NCBI GenBank assembly: GCA_017621695.1
Contig: JAGASP010000033.1
Span: 1-55,094 of the forward strand
Source of the DNA: Clostridia bacterium
Lineage (GTDB): Bacteria > Bacillota > Clostridia > Oscillospirales > CAG-272
Reading direction: 5' to 3'
DNA: 55,094 nucleotides
The translations under genes were made by a program, and so were the position numbers. Of the stretch, positions 1-10,441 are shown piece after piece (the first letter of the stretch is position 1; each line of letters opens with the position of its first letter). A model generated the notes under the pieces. It made no database searches. It was given only the letters and a program-made list of their open reading frames with translations, and was not told where the DNA came from.

Positions 1-115
1 CCTCCCGCCAAAAAGATTGTTGACCCACAAGGGTTTTGTCGATGTCGGGACGACGGGCGACCACATAGGGTCGCCCCTACGGGTTTTCGTTAATCCTCCG
101 CTAAACAACAATTTA
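1..115. repeat. right end of an interspersed repeat element (cut by window edge)
   Basis: Positions 99-115 carry CGCTAAACAACAATTTA, identical to the right terminal inverted repeat of the element at 29103-29453. Upstream lies a perfect 8-bp hairpin (GGGCGACC / GGTCGCCC, around 54-76). No coding frame is evident. The other end lies outside the window, so extent and orientation are inferred. Confidence 0.55.
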
Positions 116-134
116 CATGACCATGAAAAAGGCA

Positions 135-164
135 GAAAACCCCGCTGTGGTTTCCACAGCGGGG
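135..164 (-). terminator. intrinsic terminator of the GAPDH gene
   Basis: Perfect 11-bp stem CCCCGCTGTGG / CCACAGCGGGG with a 3-nt loop. On the minus strand it is followed by TTTTC. It lies about 22 bp beyond the GAPDH stop codon. Confidence 0.9.
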
Positions 165-186
165 CATTTCTCTATTGAGTTCTGAA

Positions 187-1203
187 TTAGATCTCAGCGA
201 AGTACTTGATGGTGCGGACCATCTGGCTGGTGTAGGAGTTCTCGTTGTCGTACCAAGAAACGACCTGAACCTGGTAGGTGTCGTCGTCGATCTTAGCCAC
301 CATGGTCTGGGTGGAGTCGAACAGAGAACCGTAGGTGATACCGATGATATCGGAGGAAACGATCTGATCCTCGTTGTAGCCGAAGGAAGCGGAAGCCTGA
401 GCCTTCATAGCAGCGTTGATGCTGTCAACGGTAACGTCAGTACCCTTAACAACGGCAACCAGGATAGTGGTGGAGCCGGTGCAGGTGGGAACGCGCTGAG
501 CGGAACCGATCAGCTTGCCGTTGAGCTCGGGGATAACCAGACCGATAGCCTTAGCAGCGCCGGTGGAGTTGGGAACGATGTTCTGAGCACCTGCGCGAGC
601 GCGGCGGAGGTCACCCTTTCTGTGGGGGCCGTCCAGGATCATCTGGTCGCCGGTGTAAGCATGAACGGTGGTCATGATACCGGACTGGATGGGATATGCA
701 TCGTTGAGAGCCTTAGCCATGGGAGCGAGGCAGTTGGTGGTGCAGGAAGCAGCGGAGATGATCTTGTCGTCAGCGGACAGGGTCTTCTCGTTAACGCCGT
801 AAACGATGGTCTTCAGATCCTTACCTGCGGGAGCGGAGATAACGACCTTCTTAGCGCCTGCGTTGATGTGAGCCATGGACTTCTCGGTGGAGCAGTAGAA
901 ACCGGTGCACTCGAGAACAACGTCAACACCCAGTTCAGCCCAAGGGCAGTTAGCAGCGTCCTTCTCAGCGTAGATCTTCAGAACCTTACCGTCAACGGTG
1001 ATGGTGCCGGCCTCGTCGTCAGCGACAACGGTGTGACCGTCGTAACGACCCTGAGCGGTGTCGTACTTCAAGAGGTGAGCGAGCATGGAAGCCTTGGTCA
1101 GGTCGTTGATGGCAACGATCTCATAACCCTCAGCGCCGAACATCTGACGGAAAGCCAGACGACCGATACGGCCAAAGCCATTGATAGCAACTTTTACAGA
1201 CAT
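187..1203 (-). CDS. gap: glyceraldehyde-3-phosphate dehydrogenase, type I
   Basis: This is the glycolytic enzyme that oxidises glyceraldehyde-3-phosphate with NAD and phosphate to 1,3-bisphosphoglycerate in the cytoplasm. The protein has 338 residues, normal for the family. It opens with the NAD-binding Rossmann motif INGFGRIGR, and the catalytic Cys lies in the signature [12 protein letters not shown]. The C-terminal [14 protein letters not shown] block is typical. The ATG at 1203 was chosen because a GGAGG sequence lies just upstream and family alignments begin at this point; an upstream in-frame Met would add 24 unrelated residues. The gene appears monocistronic, with its own promoter (1282-1310) and terminator (135-164). 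Confidence 0.98.
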   Translation of the reverse strand: MSVKVAINGFGRIGRLAFRQMFGAEGYEIVAINDLTKASMLAHLLKYDTAQGRYDGHTVVADDEAGTITVDGKVLKIYAEKDAANCPWAELGVDVVLECTGFYCSTEKSMAHINAGAKKVVISAPAGKDLKTIVYGVNEKTLSADDKIISAASCTTNCLAPMAKALNDAYPIQSGIMTTVHAYTGDQMILDGPHRKGDLRRARAGAQNIVPNSTGAAKAIGLVIPELNGKLIGSAQRVPTCTGSTTILVAVVKGTDVTVDSINAAMKAQASASFGYNEDQIVSSDIIGITYGSLFDSTQTMVAKIDDDTYQVQVVSWYDNENSYTSQMVRTIKYFAEI

Positions 1204-1281
1204 GGTAAAAATCCTCCATTTTATATAGTTTTTATTTTTGACATACGGATAGGCGGAACAAACCTTCTGTTCCAAGAATAT

Positions 1282-1310
1282 ATTTTACCCCAAATTTCCA
1301 AATAATGCAA
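1282..1310 (-). promoter_or_regulatory. sigma-A-type promoter for gap
   Basis: On the minus strand TTGCAT, a 17-nt spacer and TAAAAT. The untranslated leader is about 75 nt and contains a small GGAACA/TGTTCC hairpin. Confidence 0.7.
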
Positions 1311-1413
1311 GGGCTTTTGGGAATTTTTTTCAGATTCTCCGTTTTGCACTTTTGAAACAAACGGGAAAAGGGAAATTCGTGCAACTTGACAAAATTCTGT
1401 CAATATTTTGATA

Positions 1414-3186
1414 TTACGATGCGTCGTCTTCTGCGACAATGGTGATCTTTGATTCGTCCACACCGTCTATTGCGAGATTCAGAATGCGCTCTGTGGACGC
1501 GAGCTTGCCGTTGCGGGTGCAGTTTTCAAAGGTGATACCGTGAATCGCACCGCCTACGGTGGAGCGGTTGCAAATGCGGATCTTTTTGGAACCGTTGATG
1601 GCAATGTCTCTGAACACAAGATCCGAGATCTGGGCTCTGGACTTGTCTCCGACCGTCACGTTGATGGGGTACTTATCGCATTCGTACAGCTCAATGTTTT
1701 CAAAGGTCACCTGTGTGATTTTGGATGGTCCTTCGGTGTAGATCACCAAGCCCGCGAGATCCTCCATCCAGGTAGCCGAGGCAAAGCCGACGGAGCAGTT
1801 TTTGAAGGTAATGTTCGTCATATCCCGCGTGGTCTCGGCAATGATACCCATGCCGCGCGCCTTGTCGGGCCATGCGTTGCAGTTATCAAAGACGATATTT
1901 TCGATCTTAACGGTGCATCCCCCGTACATGGACTTGACCTCAAAGAGGTCGTCTCCCGAGCGGGCAAAGCAATCCTTGACAAGCGCGTTGCCGCTGTCCA
2001 CGATGGCGATGCCGTCGCTGTTCTGGCGGTAGCCGAAGAGCATGACGTCCTTGACGTTGATGTGATCGCTCTGGGTAAAATACAGTGTCCATTCAGGACA
2101 GTTGTTGATGGTGACACCCTCCACCGTGATGTTCTGGCAGAGATCAAACTGGATGCCCGAGCGGGCGTGCCAGTCCAGACGGGAAAGATCAATGAACCCG
2201 CGTCCGCTGATGCGCACGTTGGATACGTTCTGACCCTGGAAGAGTGCAAACCAGCGCACCTTTCCCGACCATGCGGGATTCAAAAAGGGCTTTTCCTCCA
2301 TGTCGGGCATGGTGGCGTAGATGTACGCGCCGCGCTCCAGATATACCTCGGTGTTGCTTTTGAAGGTGATATTGTACTTAAGCTCATGCGTGCCCGCCTC
2401 AAAATAGAGCACCTGCTTTTCGGCGGTGAATTCGATCTTTTCGTTGTGCACACCGGGGGCAATTTTGATGACCTCATAGCCCTCGGGGGCTTCGTAAGGC
2501 TGCTCGGCACGAACAAACAGGGTAATGGCCTTGGTCTTGTCACCGTTGAGCACAAAGGTGTAGTTGCCGCAACGGTCAACGGTTGCCGTAGCCCCTTCCT
2601 CGGTCTTTTCGGCTTTGATGCCGTAATGCTCGGGCAGGACTGTTACCTTACGGTAATCGGTCAGCACGCCAAGGTCGATTTCCAAAGGAAAGCTCGCCTC
2701 GGATGCGTCGATCATGGCAAAGGAATGCGCGCCGATGGCGGTACGTACGGCGTAGCAGGCCACGTCGGTGCCGTTGATCTTCATGGTGAAGTAGGGGGAG
2801 AGGATCGCGCCGACCTCTTTGGCCTCATTGTTGTGCTCGCCGTTTTCGTAGTCCACCTCGGCGATGAATGCTTCAAGATTTTCCACGGCCTTGATCTCTT
2901 CAAAGACGATGGGGGTGATGGGTGCTTTGGTCACGGTCGTTTCTCCTTCGGTGGTTGATTCTTCTGTGATAGGGGCTTGTGTTTCGGGTGTTGCTTCGGT
3001 AGATGTCTGGGGATCCGTCTCCGTCATATCCGTGAGCGCTTGGGTGGGGATCTCGGTTTCGGTTATATCCGTCGCCGCTTGCGTCGGAGTATCTGTCTCA
3101 CTGCCTTGCTCTTCGCCGCAGGCAACAAAAAATACGCAGCAGCACAGCAAAAGCAGACACAGGATGAGTCCAATATTCTTTTTCAT
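1414..3186 (-). CDS. beta-helix glycoside-hydrolase-like lipoprotein (clan GH-N type)
   Basis: Exported lipoprotein of 590 residues, probably acting on a polysaccharide outside the cell. A signal peptide ends in the lipobox VAC (Cys23), followed by a Thr/Glu/Pro-rich linker to about residue 90. Residues ~95-235 look like a beta-sandwich, and ~240-560 show the repeating turns of a right-handed parallel beta-helix. NSDGI (389-393) and SGDD (410-413) match the positions of the catalytic aspartates in GH28 polygalacturonases and GH49 dextranases. I do not see the GHG motif of true polygalacturonases, where MGIIAE occurs instead, so substrate and activity are uncertain. The start at MKKNIGL has a good ribosome site (GGAG). 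It is the last gene of a three-gene run, 23 bp after the CBM9-like gene. Confidence 0.72.
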   Translation of the reverse strand: MKKNIGLILCLLLLCCCVFFVACGEEQGSETDTPTQAATDITETEIPTQALTDMTETDPQTSTEATPETQAPITEESTTEGETTVTKAPITPIVFEEIKAVENLEAFIAEVDYENGEHNNEAKEVGAILSPYFTMKINGTDVACYAVRTAIGAHSFAMIDASEASFPLEIDLGVLTDYRKVTVLPEHYGIKAEKTEEGATATVDRCGNYTFVLNGDKTKAITLFVRAEQPYEAPEGYEVIKIAPGVHNEKIEFTAEKQVLYFEAGTHELKYNITFKSNTEVYLERGAYIYATMPDMEEKPFLNPAWSGKVRWFALFQGQNVSNVRISGRGFIDLSRLDWHARSGIQFDLCQNITVEGVTINNCPEWTLYFTQSDHINVKDVMLFGYRQNSDGIAIVDSGNALVKDCFARSGDDLFEVKSMYGGCTVKIENIVFDNCNAWPDKARGMGIIAETTRDMTNITFKNCSVGFASATWMEDLAGLVIYTEGPSKITQVTFENIELYECDKYPINVTVGDKSRAQISDLVFRDIAINGSKKIRICNRSTVGGAIHGITFENCTRNGKLASTERILNLAIDGVDESKITIVAEDDAS

Positions 3187-3209
3187 GATGGTCTCCAATT
3201 TGGAATTTT

Positions 3210-4273
3210 TCAGGGGTGTTCTTTGTGTTTTTTTGCGCCAACGCAAGCCAGTCCAACCAAGACTGTCAAAAGGCACAGGCTGCTTGCCGTGGCCGTACTG
3301 CCGCAGCCTTCGGGCGATGTCCCGGTGCTTGTTGTATCAGACGAAGAGACAAGCTCGGTCGTTTGCGCGGCGGTAGCGCTTTCCTCAGGCTCGGAAGCAG
3401 AGGAGGCCTCGGGTTCTGTTCCGATGATCAGGGAAGGAGCAGTCTCTACCGGCTCGGATTCTACGGGCGGCAACGTCTCCGCGGGATTCGTCTCGACAGG
3501 AGACGGATCGGTGACGGCCTCGGAATCCGTGGACTCCGTTTTTGAAAGATGCGCGAGAAGGTATTCTCCGGTGATAAAATCGGTGTCGTTGCATTTGTAG
3601 GCTGTGCCGACGGTGTTGTCATCTGTGGCGTCAATGGTAGCCAGCACCAGATCCATGACGAGCTGATGCTCGGGCACCAGATGTGTCGCGTCCAGATGGG
3701 TGTCGGTCTTGGTGCAATCCGCTTCAATGAAGATCAGCGACCAAGGGATGCAGACCTCCACGGTATAGGAGGAGCTGCCTTCGGTGTGTCCCAGAGAACA
3801 GCCGTCTACCTTGGAGGATACAATCCTTTCGTCATAGTTATGGCGGTAGACCACAACGTTGCCGTCGGCCATGGCACCCATGGAGAAAAATACACCCTTA
3901 TCATCGGATTTTTTCAGAACATATCCCGGGTTGAGGCCGATCTCCACACAGTCCGCGCCTACCCAATGGCCGTTTGTACCGCGGTAAACAGGGGTCTTGT
4001 CTTTGACGGTGGTGAAAACGTATAAGCCCGTGTCGTCCCAAGCAAAATACCAGACCGTAGAGGTTTCGGGGGTCATGCTTCCCACCCAAGCCTCAGCGGT
4101 GGTGTCATTCATGACCAACGCTTCTCCGGGATATTCTCCTTCCGAAAGGACTCCGTCGATGACAGGCGCATTTTGCGCATAGGGGATCTCTATGGAGTCA
4201 TCGACGGCACCGACGGTCAAAAGTCCCAACACCGTGAGGGTCAGAATCAAAAGGAGAAAAGAAAAGATTTTTT

Positions 4274-4277
<4 letters not shown>
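3210..4277 (-). CDS. surface protein with CBM9/DOMON-like domain and C-terminal Cys-TM-Lys signal
   Basis: Exported protein of 355 residues. An N-terminal signal peptide ends near VGA (24), followed by a beta-sandwich (~25-235) that resembles the carbohydrate-binding module family 9 / DOMON fold (APVIDGVLSEGEY, TVWYFAWDDTGLYVFTTV). A Glu/Ser/Thr/Pro-rich linker spans ~240-320. The C-terminus has GCGS, a hydrophobic stretch and KKHKEHP, an end shared with three other proteins in the window (see findings). The ATG overlaps the stop of the upstream nuclease-fold gene by four bases (ATGA), so translation is probably coupled. Likely role: binding glycan at the cell surface; this is inferred from fold similarity only. 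Confidence 0.72.
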
Positions 4278-6004
<1,727 letters not shown>

Positions 6005-6022
6005 GGTGTGGTTCTTCCTTTC

Positions 6023-6082
6023 AAAAAAATCGGTTGCCTTGCCGCCAAGAGCTTGAATCTCCCGCCGAACTTGGCAACCGAT
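6023..6082 (-). terminator. intrinsic terminator or attenuator between rubrerythrin and the nuclease-fold gene
   Basis: On the minus strand ATCGGTTGCC pairs perfectly with GGCAACCGAT (10 bp, 34-nt loop), followed by a run of seven T. An overlapping inner pairing (GCCAAG / CTTGGC) competes with the outer stem. It ends only a few bases before the AAAGGAAG ribosome site of the next gene, and I saw no good promoter in between. Confidence 0.7.
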
Positions 6083-6142
6083 ATGCGTTTATAACTTGCC
6101 TTAGTTAAAAATGAACTATCAAAGCGTCCTTGTCAAGCGGCA

Positions 6143-6802
6143 TCAATAATTCTTGGCCTCAACCTCGAAATAGCTCTGAGGATGTGCGCAAACGGGGCAG
6201 ACGTCGGGAGCCTTCATACCAACGACGATGTGACCGCAGTTGCGGCATTCCCAGACCTGCACCGAGCTCTTCTCAAAGACGGTCTTGGTCTCGACGTTAT
6301 GCAGCAGGGCTCTGTATCTTTCCTCGTGGTGACGCTCGACCTCGGCAACGGCGCGGAACTTGGCGGCCAGCTCGGTAAAGCCTTCGGCTTCGGCGGTCTT
6401 GGCAAATTCGGCGTACATATCCGTCCACTCGTAGTTCTCGCCCTCAGCGGCGTGGAGCAGGTTTTCGGCGGTGTTGCCGATGCCCTTCAGCTCCTTGAAC
6501 CACATCTTTGCGTGCTCCTTTTCGTTGTCGGCGGTCTTCTGGAAGAGAGCGGAGATCTGCTCGTAGCCTTCCTTCTTGGCGACGGATGCAAAGTAGGTGT
6601 ACTTGTTTCTTGCCTGGGATTCACCGGCAAAGGCAGCCTCCAGATTCTTCTCGGTCTGGGTGCCGGCATAGGAGTTCTTGGGTGCGGGATCGGGCAGGCG
6701 CTCCAGCTTGTCGATGTGTGCGCCGCAGAGAGGGCAGATAGGGGTCTCGCCGTCAACAACGTCGAAGACCTTCATGCAAAGCTTACATTTGTAGGTAGCC
6801 AT
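6143..6802 (-). CDS. rbr: rubrerythrin with rubredoxin-like centres at both ends
   Basis: A non-haem di-iron peroxidase that reduces hydrogen peroxide in the cytoplasm of anaerobes. The 219 residues show an N-terminal CxxC pair set (C6, C9, C23, C26; ICPLCG), then a ferritin-like four-helix domain (~45-170, with [18 protein letters not shown] and [10 protein letters not shown] supplying di-iron ligands), then a C-terminal rubredoxin domain (WECRNCG ... CPVCAHP). Classical rubrerythrins have only the C-terminal centre and 'reverse' rubrerythrins only the N-terminal one; here both are present. It follows acpP by 49 bp with a GGAG ribosome site, so the two are probably co-transcribed. A short palindrome AAAGGT-g-ACCTTT overlaps the end of acpP; no PerR box was recognised. 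Confidence 0.93.
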   Translation of the reverse strand: MATYKCKLCMKVFDVVDGETPICPLCGAHIDKLERLPDPAPKNSYAGTQTEKNLEAAFAGESQARNKYTYFASVAKKEGYEQISALFQKTADNEKEHAKMWFKELKGIGNTAENLLHAAEGENYEWTDMYAEFAKTAEAEGFTELAAKFRAVAEVERHHEERYRALLHNVETKTVFEKSSVQVWECRNCGHIVVGMKAPDVCPVCAHPQSYFEVEAKNY

Positions 6803-6851
6803 AATTTTTATCTCCTTGTTTGTTAAAATTTAGAATCATCAAAGGTGACCT

Positions 6852-7073
6852 TTAATGCAGGGTTTCGAGATAAGCCGCCATTTTTTCAATGGAATTCAGC
6901 TTGGGGGAAAGCTCGACGAAAAGTCCCAGCTCGTCCTCGATCTTCATTGCCAGTTCAGCGACGTCCAGGGAATCCAGGCCAAGCTCGGTAAAGGGAACGT
7001 CGGTCTTGATTTCTGCGGGGTCGATCTCGCGGTATTCCGCCACGATCTCTACCAGCTTTTGTGTCATATCCAC
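6852..7073 (-). CDS. acpP: acyl carrier protein
   Basis: Carrier for acyl chains in fatty-acid synthesis; 73 residues, mostly helical and acidic. The phosphopantetheine attachment Ser is in GLDSLD (about residue 35). The start is a GTG at 7073: the GGAGG site is 7 nt upstream, good spacing, whereas the in-frame ATG two codons later is less well placed. It has a near-consensus promoter. The rest of a fatty-acid synthesis operon is not adjacent, so this may be a stand-alone or second ACP. Confidence 0.93.
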   Translation of the reverse strand: MDMTQKLVEIVAEYREIDPAEIKTDVPFTELGLDSLDVAELAMKIEDELGLFVELSPKLNSIEKMAAYLETLH

Positions 7074-7114
7074 GGTAAATCCTCCTTCAATATAGATTGG
7101 GGGTATTTAGTTAT

Positions 7115-7143
7115 ATAATATACGGAAAAACCTCCTTTGTCAA
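7115..7143 (-). promoter_or_regulatory. sigma-A-type promoter for acpP-rbr
   Basis: Minus strand TTGACA, 17-nt spacer, TATTAT. It is divergent from the promoter of the TIR gene at 7201-7228; the two -35 boxes are about 57 bp apart. Confidence 0.88.
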
Positions 7144-7200
7144 GAGCTTTGCCGCATTTTTAACAATTTATTTCCGTAATTCAAAAAAATTCAATACACC

Positions 7201-7228
7201 TTGACTTTTACCAAAAATGGTGTATAAT
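7201..7228 (+). promoter_or_regulatory. sigma-A-type promoter for the TIR/LRR gene
   Basis: TTGACT, 16-nt spacer, TATAAT. The expected start site is about 45 bp upstream of the ATG at 7279. Confidence 0.85.
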
Positions 7229-7278
7229 GATACATATATCTTTTTATTTCGACAAAATGACCGCACAGGAGAAAATTT

Positions 7279-10200
7279 ATGAAGGAAATGCGATGTCTGC
7301 ATTGTTATTCCAATGAATTTTCAGAGCGGAACGGTCACCTGTACTGTGTGTACTGCGGAAGCAAGTACCGACAGCGTCCGGAGGATCAGGAGATCCTTCT
7401 GTCCATGGCGTACAGAGAGCTCCGCTTCATGAATTTTCTGGATGCTGAAAATGCATTTGAGGACATCATCAGTCGGCACCCCGATCTGCCCGAGGCGTAC
7501 TGGGGCTGTGTCTGCGCAAGATACGGCATCAAGTTCGAGCAGGACTATACGGGTAAACAGATTCCCACCTGTTGCCTCCCGGCCATCGAAAGCATCCTGG
7601 AGGATCGCTACTACCAAAAAGCGTTGGAGCTCTCGGATGAAGAAACTGCCGAATGGTACAGAGGACAGGGCGAATATCTGGAGCGCGTGCGCAAAACTTG
7701 GATCGAGCGCGCCCGCAAGCTCGCCCCGTATGATGTGTTCATTTCTTACAAGGACAGCGATCAGGAAAAGGGACTGGATCGCACCGAGGACAGCCTCAAG
7801 GCGCAGAGCATCTATACCCACCTTGTGACCCAGGGGTATTCGGTGTTCTACAGCCGCGAGTCGCTGAGCAACGTCATCGGTGAGAAGTACGAGCCCTATA
7901 TTTTCCAGGCGCTCAGCACCTCCCGCGCCATGATCGTCTATGGCTCTACCCCGGAATATATCAATTCCACCTGGGTGAGAAACGAGTGGCAGCGCTACGC
8001 CAAAAAGATGCAGAAGGGCGAGAAGGACAAGGGTTCTCTCATCGTCATCTGCGACGGTTTCTCCCCCAAGGATCTGCCCCCCATGCTCCGCTCCATGCAG
8101 GTGCTCGACGGACGGGATATGTTCTGCTATTCCAAGCTGGATGACCACTTGAAGGGCTTGCTGGCCAAAAAGGTGAGCCCCGAGGAAGAAGCAAAGAAAA
8201 AAGCCGAGGAGGAAGCACGAAAACGCGCAGAGGCCAAGGCGGAAGCCAAGAGACGCGCAGTAGCGGAGGCGAAGAAAAAAGCTGACGCGGAGGCAAAGCG
8301 GAAAGCTGAAGCAGAGGCAAAGCGGAAAGCTGAAGCAGAGGCAAAGAAAAAGGCTGAGGCAAAAGCCAAAAAAGATGCTGCCGTCGCGGCGGAATTGTCT
8401 TCTGAAAAGAAGGAGGGCGGATCTGCCTCCAAAAAGGCGGCTGTGATTGGCATCCTTTCTGCAATCGTGCTTACGGTAGCAATAACTCTTCTTTTCGTTT
8501 TGATGCAAGGTGACAGACGGGAACGTGAGCTCCCTTCGCAGGACGACAGCATTGAGGCAAACGAGGAAAACCCCGAAATGATCGGCAGTAAAGGATTGAA
8601 GTATACTTCTAACGGCGACGGGACTTGCTCTGTGAGCGGTATTGGAACCTGCAAAGATACGAAGATCGTGATTCCTGAGGAATCTCCCGATGGTGATAAG
8701 GTCACGAGAATTGGCAAAGGGGCGTTTACCACCTGCAGTACTTTGACGGGTATCACCATTCCCGATAGCGTCACGAGCATTGGCGAGTGGGCGTTCGCTA
8801 GTTGTAGTGCCCTGACGAGTATTACCATTCCCGACGGTGTCACAAGCATTGGTAACACTGCATTCGCCGATTGCGGTAGTGTGACGAGCATCACCATTCC
8901 CGCCAGCGTTACTAGCATCGGCTATTCGGCATTCAGTCATTGTTACAACTTGACGAGCATCGAGGTAGACGACCGTAATACCGTATATCATGATGCAGGA
9001 AACTGTCTCATAGAAACCGCCGTAAAAACCTTGATTACGGGATGCAAAACCAGCATTATTCCTACCGATGGTAGTGTTACCAGCATTGGCGATGGTGTGT
9101 TCATAGGCTTCGATTTAACGAGCATAGTTATCCCCGACTGTGTGACGAGCATTGGCAAATCCGCATTTTTCGATTGCTCCAGCCTGACGAGTATCACGTT
9201 CAACGGTACGAAGGCTCAATGGGAAACCATAGAAAAAGGGGCAGAATGGGATGAAAATACCGGTAACTACACCGTCCACTGTACCGACGGAGAAATTCCC
9301 AAGAGCGAAGACGTGACGGCGGATGATCCGGAAATTTCCGCCAGCAAAGGTCTTTCATTTACATCTAACGACGACGGAACTTGTTATATCAGCGGCATCG
9401 GCTCCTGCAAGGATACCAACCTGATGATCCCTGCCAATTCTCCTAAAGGAGATAGAGTTACAGGTATCGGCCGGCGTGCGTTCCAAGATTGTAAGAATGT
9501 GACGAGCATCGAAATTCCCGGCAGCGTTACCGGCATCCGCGATTATGCGTTTTCTGGATGCGAAAACTTGACAAGCATCACCATTCCCGACAGCATTACG
9601 AGCATCGGCTACTATGCATTCCAATCTTGCAAGAATTTGAAGAGCATCACCATTCCCGATAGTGTTACCGACATCCGCGATTATGCGTTTGCAGGATGCG
9701 AAAACTTGATGAGCATCACCATTCCTGACAGCGTTACGAGCATTGGTTGGAATGCATTCGAATATTGCAGTAGTCTGGCGAGCATCACCATTCCCGGTAG
9801 CATTAAGAATATTAGCCCCGGTACATTCTGCGGATGTGATAACTTGGCGAGCATTACTATGCCCAACAGCATTACGAGTATTGGTGATAAGGCGTTCTAC
9901 GGTTGCGATCGTTTGACGAGCATCACCATTCCCGATAGTGTAACAAGTATTGGCGCTGCTGCGTTCGGCTACTGTAATAACCTGACAAGTATCACCATTC
10001 CCGATAGTGTAACAAGTATTGGCGCTGCTGCGTTTGACTGTTGCGATAGTCTGACGAGTATCACCATTCCCGACAGTATTACGAGCGTTCTCGCTGGAAC
10101 ATTCCATGATTGCAGTAGCCTGTCGGGTATTACCATTCCTGCTAGCGTTACCAGCATCGGCGATAATGCGTTCGGCTACTGTAATAACCTGACAAGTATC

Positions 10201-10320
10201 ACCTTCCAAGGCACCAAAGCCGAATGGAACGCCATTGAAAAGGACGAAACCTGGTGTATTAACACCGGCTCCTACACCGTCCACTGCACCGACGGCGACA
10301 TCCCCAAATCCGAATCCTGA
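7279..10320 (+). CDS. zinc-ribbon / TIR / transmembrane / leucine-rich-repeat receptor-like protein
   Basis: 1013 residues in a striking order. 1-30: zinc ribbon (C6, C9, C23, C26). ~35-145: helical region, TPR-like. ~148-295: TIR domain opening with YDVFISYKDSD; STWVRNEW places Glu236 where the catalytic Glu of NADase TIR domains sits. ~300-370: Lys/Glu/Ala-rich helix, probably coiled coil. ~388-410: one membrane helix. ~434-677 and ~685-1012: two BspA-type leucine-rich-repeat blocks of 23-residue units (consensus LTSITIPDSVTSIG..AF..C), each opening with a similar cap and ending in QW/EW..IEK...YTVHCTDG. There is no signal peptide; the Lys-rich N-terminal side predicts TIR inside and repeats outside. 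This is a mirror image of animal Toll-like receptors. Function is unknown; signalling, adhesion or defence are possible. AGGAG lies 7 nt before the ATG. Monocistronic, with its own promoter and terminator. Confidence 0.88.
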   Translation: MKEMRCLHCYSNEFSERNGHLYCVYCGSKYRQRPEDQEILLSMAYRELRFMNFLDAENAFEDIISRHPDLPEAYWGCVCARYGIKFEQDYTGKQIPTCCLPAIESILEDRYYQKALELSDEETAEWYRGQGEYLERVRKTWIERARKLAPYDVFISYKDSDQEKGLDRTEDSLKAQSIYTHLVTQGYSVFYSRESLSNVIGEKYEPYIFQALSTSRAMIVYGSTPEYINSTWVRNEWQRYAKKMQKGEKDKGSLIVICDGFSPKDLPPMLRSMQVLDGRDMFCYSKLDDHLKGLLAKKVSPEEEAKKKAEEEARKRAEAKAEAKRRAVAEAKKKADAEAKRKAEAEAKRKAEAEAKKKAEAKAKKDAAVAAELSSEKKEGGSASKKAAVIGILSAIVLTVAITLLFVLMQGDRRERELPSQDDSIEANEENPEMIGSKGLKYTSNGDGTCSVSGIGTCKDTKIVIPEESPDGDKVTRIGKGAFTTCSTLTGITIPDSVTSIGEWAFASCSALTSITIPDGVTSIGNTAFADCGSVTSITIPASVTSIGYSAFSHCYNLTSIEVDDRNTVYHDAGNCLIETAVKTLITGCKTSIIPTDGSVTSIGDGVFIGFDLTSIVIPDCVTSIGKSAFFDCSSLTSITFNGTKAQWETIEKGAEWDENTGNYTVHCTDGEIPKSEDVTADDPEISASKGLSFTSNDDGTCYISGIGSCKDTNLMIPANSPKGDRVTGIGRRAFQDCKNVTSIEIPGSVTGIRDYAFSGCENLTSITIPDSITSIGYYAFQSCKNLKSITIPDSVTDIRDYAFAGCENLMSITIPDSVTSIGWNAFEYCSSLASITIPGSIKNISPGTFCGCDNLASITMPNSITSIGDKAFYGCDRLTSITIPDSVTSIGAAAFGYCNNLTSITIPDSVTSIGAAAFDCCDSLTSITIPDSITSVLAGTFHDCSSLSGITIPASVTSIGDNAFGYCNNLTSITFQGTKAEWNAIEKDETWCINTGSYTVHCTDGDIPKSES
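8764..10206 (+). repeat. 69-bp coding repeats of the leucine-rich-repeat region
   Basis: Each 69-bp unit encodes one 23-residue repeat. Adjacent units around 9925-10040 are almost identical at DNA level (the run ending in GGCGCTGCTGCGTT occurs twice, 69 bp apart), which points to recent expansion by unequal exchange. The codons near 10165-10200 repeat those near 9965-9995. Confidence 0.85.
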
Positions 10321-10323
10321 TAT

Positions 10324-10350
10324 AAACCCACCGCCTCGACGGTGGGTTTT
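10324..10350 (+). terminator. intrinsic terminator of the TIR/LRR gene
   Basis: AAACCCACCG / CGGTGGGTTT, 10-bp stem with a 6-nt loop and a short T run, immediately after the stop codon. Confidence 0.88.
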
Positions 10351-10354
10351 CATA

Positions 10355-10383
10355 TTGACAAACCCCCGCATTTATGCTATACT
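10355..10383 (+). promoter_or_regulatory. sigma-A-type promoter for the lipoprotein at 10442
   Basis: TTGACA, 17-nt spacer, TATACT. It begins 5 bp after the preceding terminator. Confidence 0.88.
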
Positions 10384-10441
10384 ATCCCTATCTTTTTGAC
10401 CGCATCCACCCCGAAATACATCCGGAAAGGTTGATACATTC

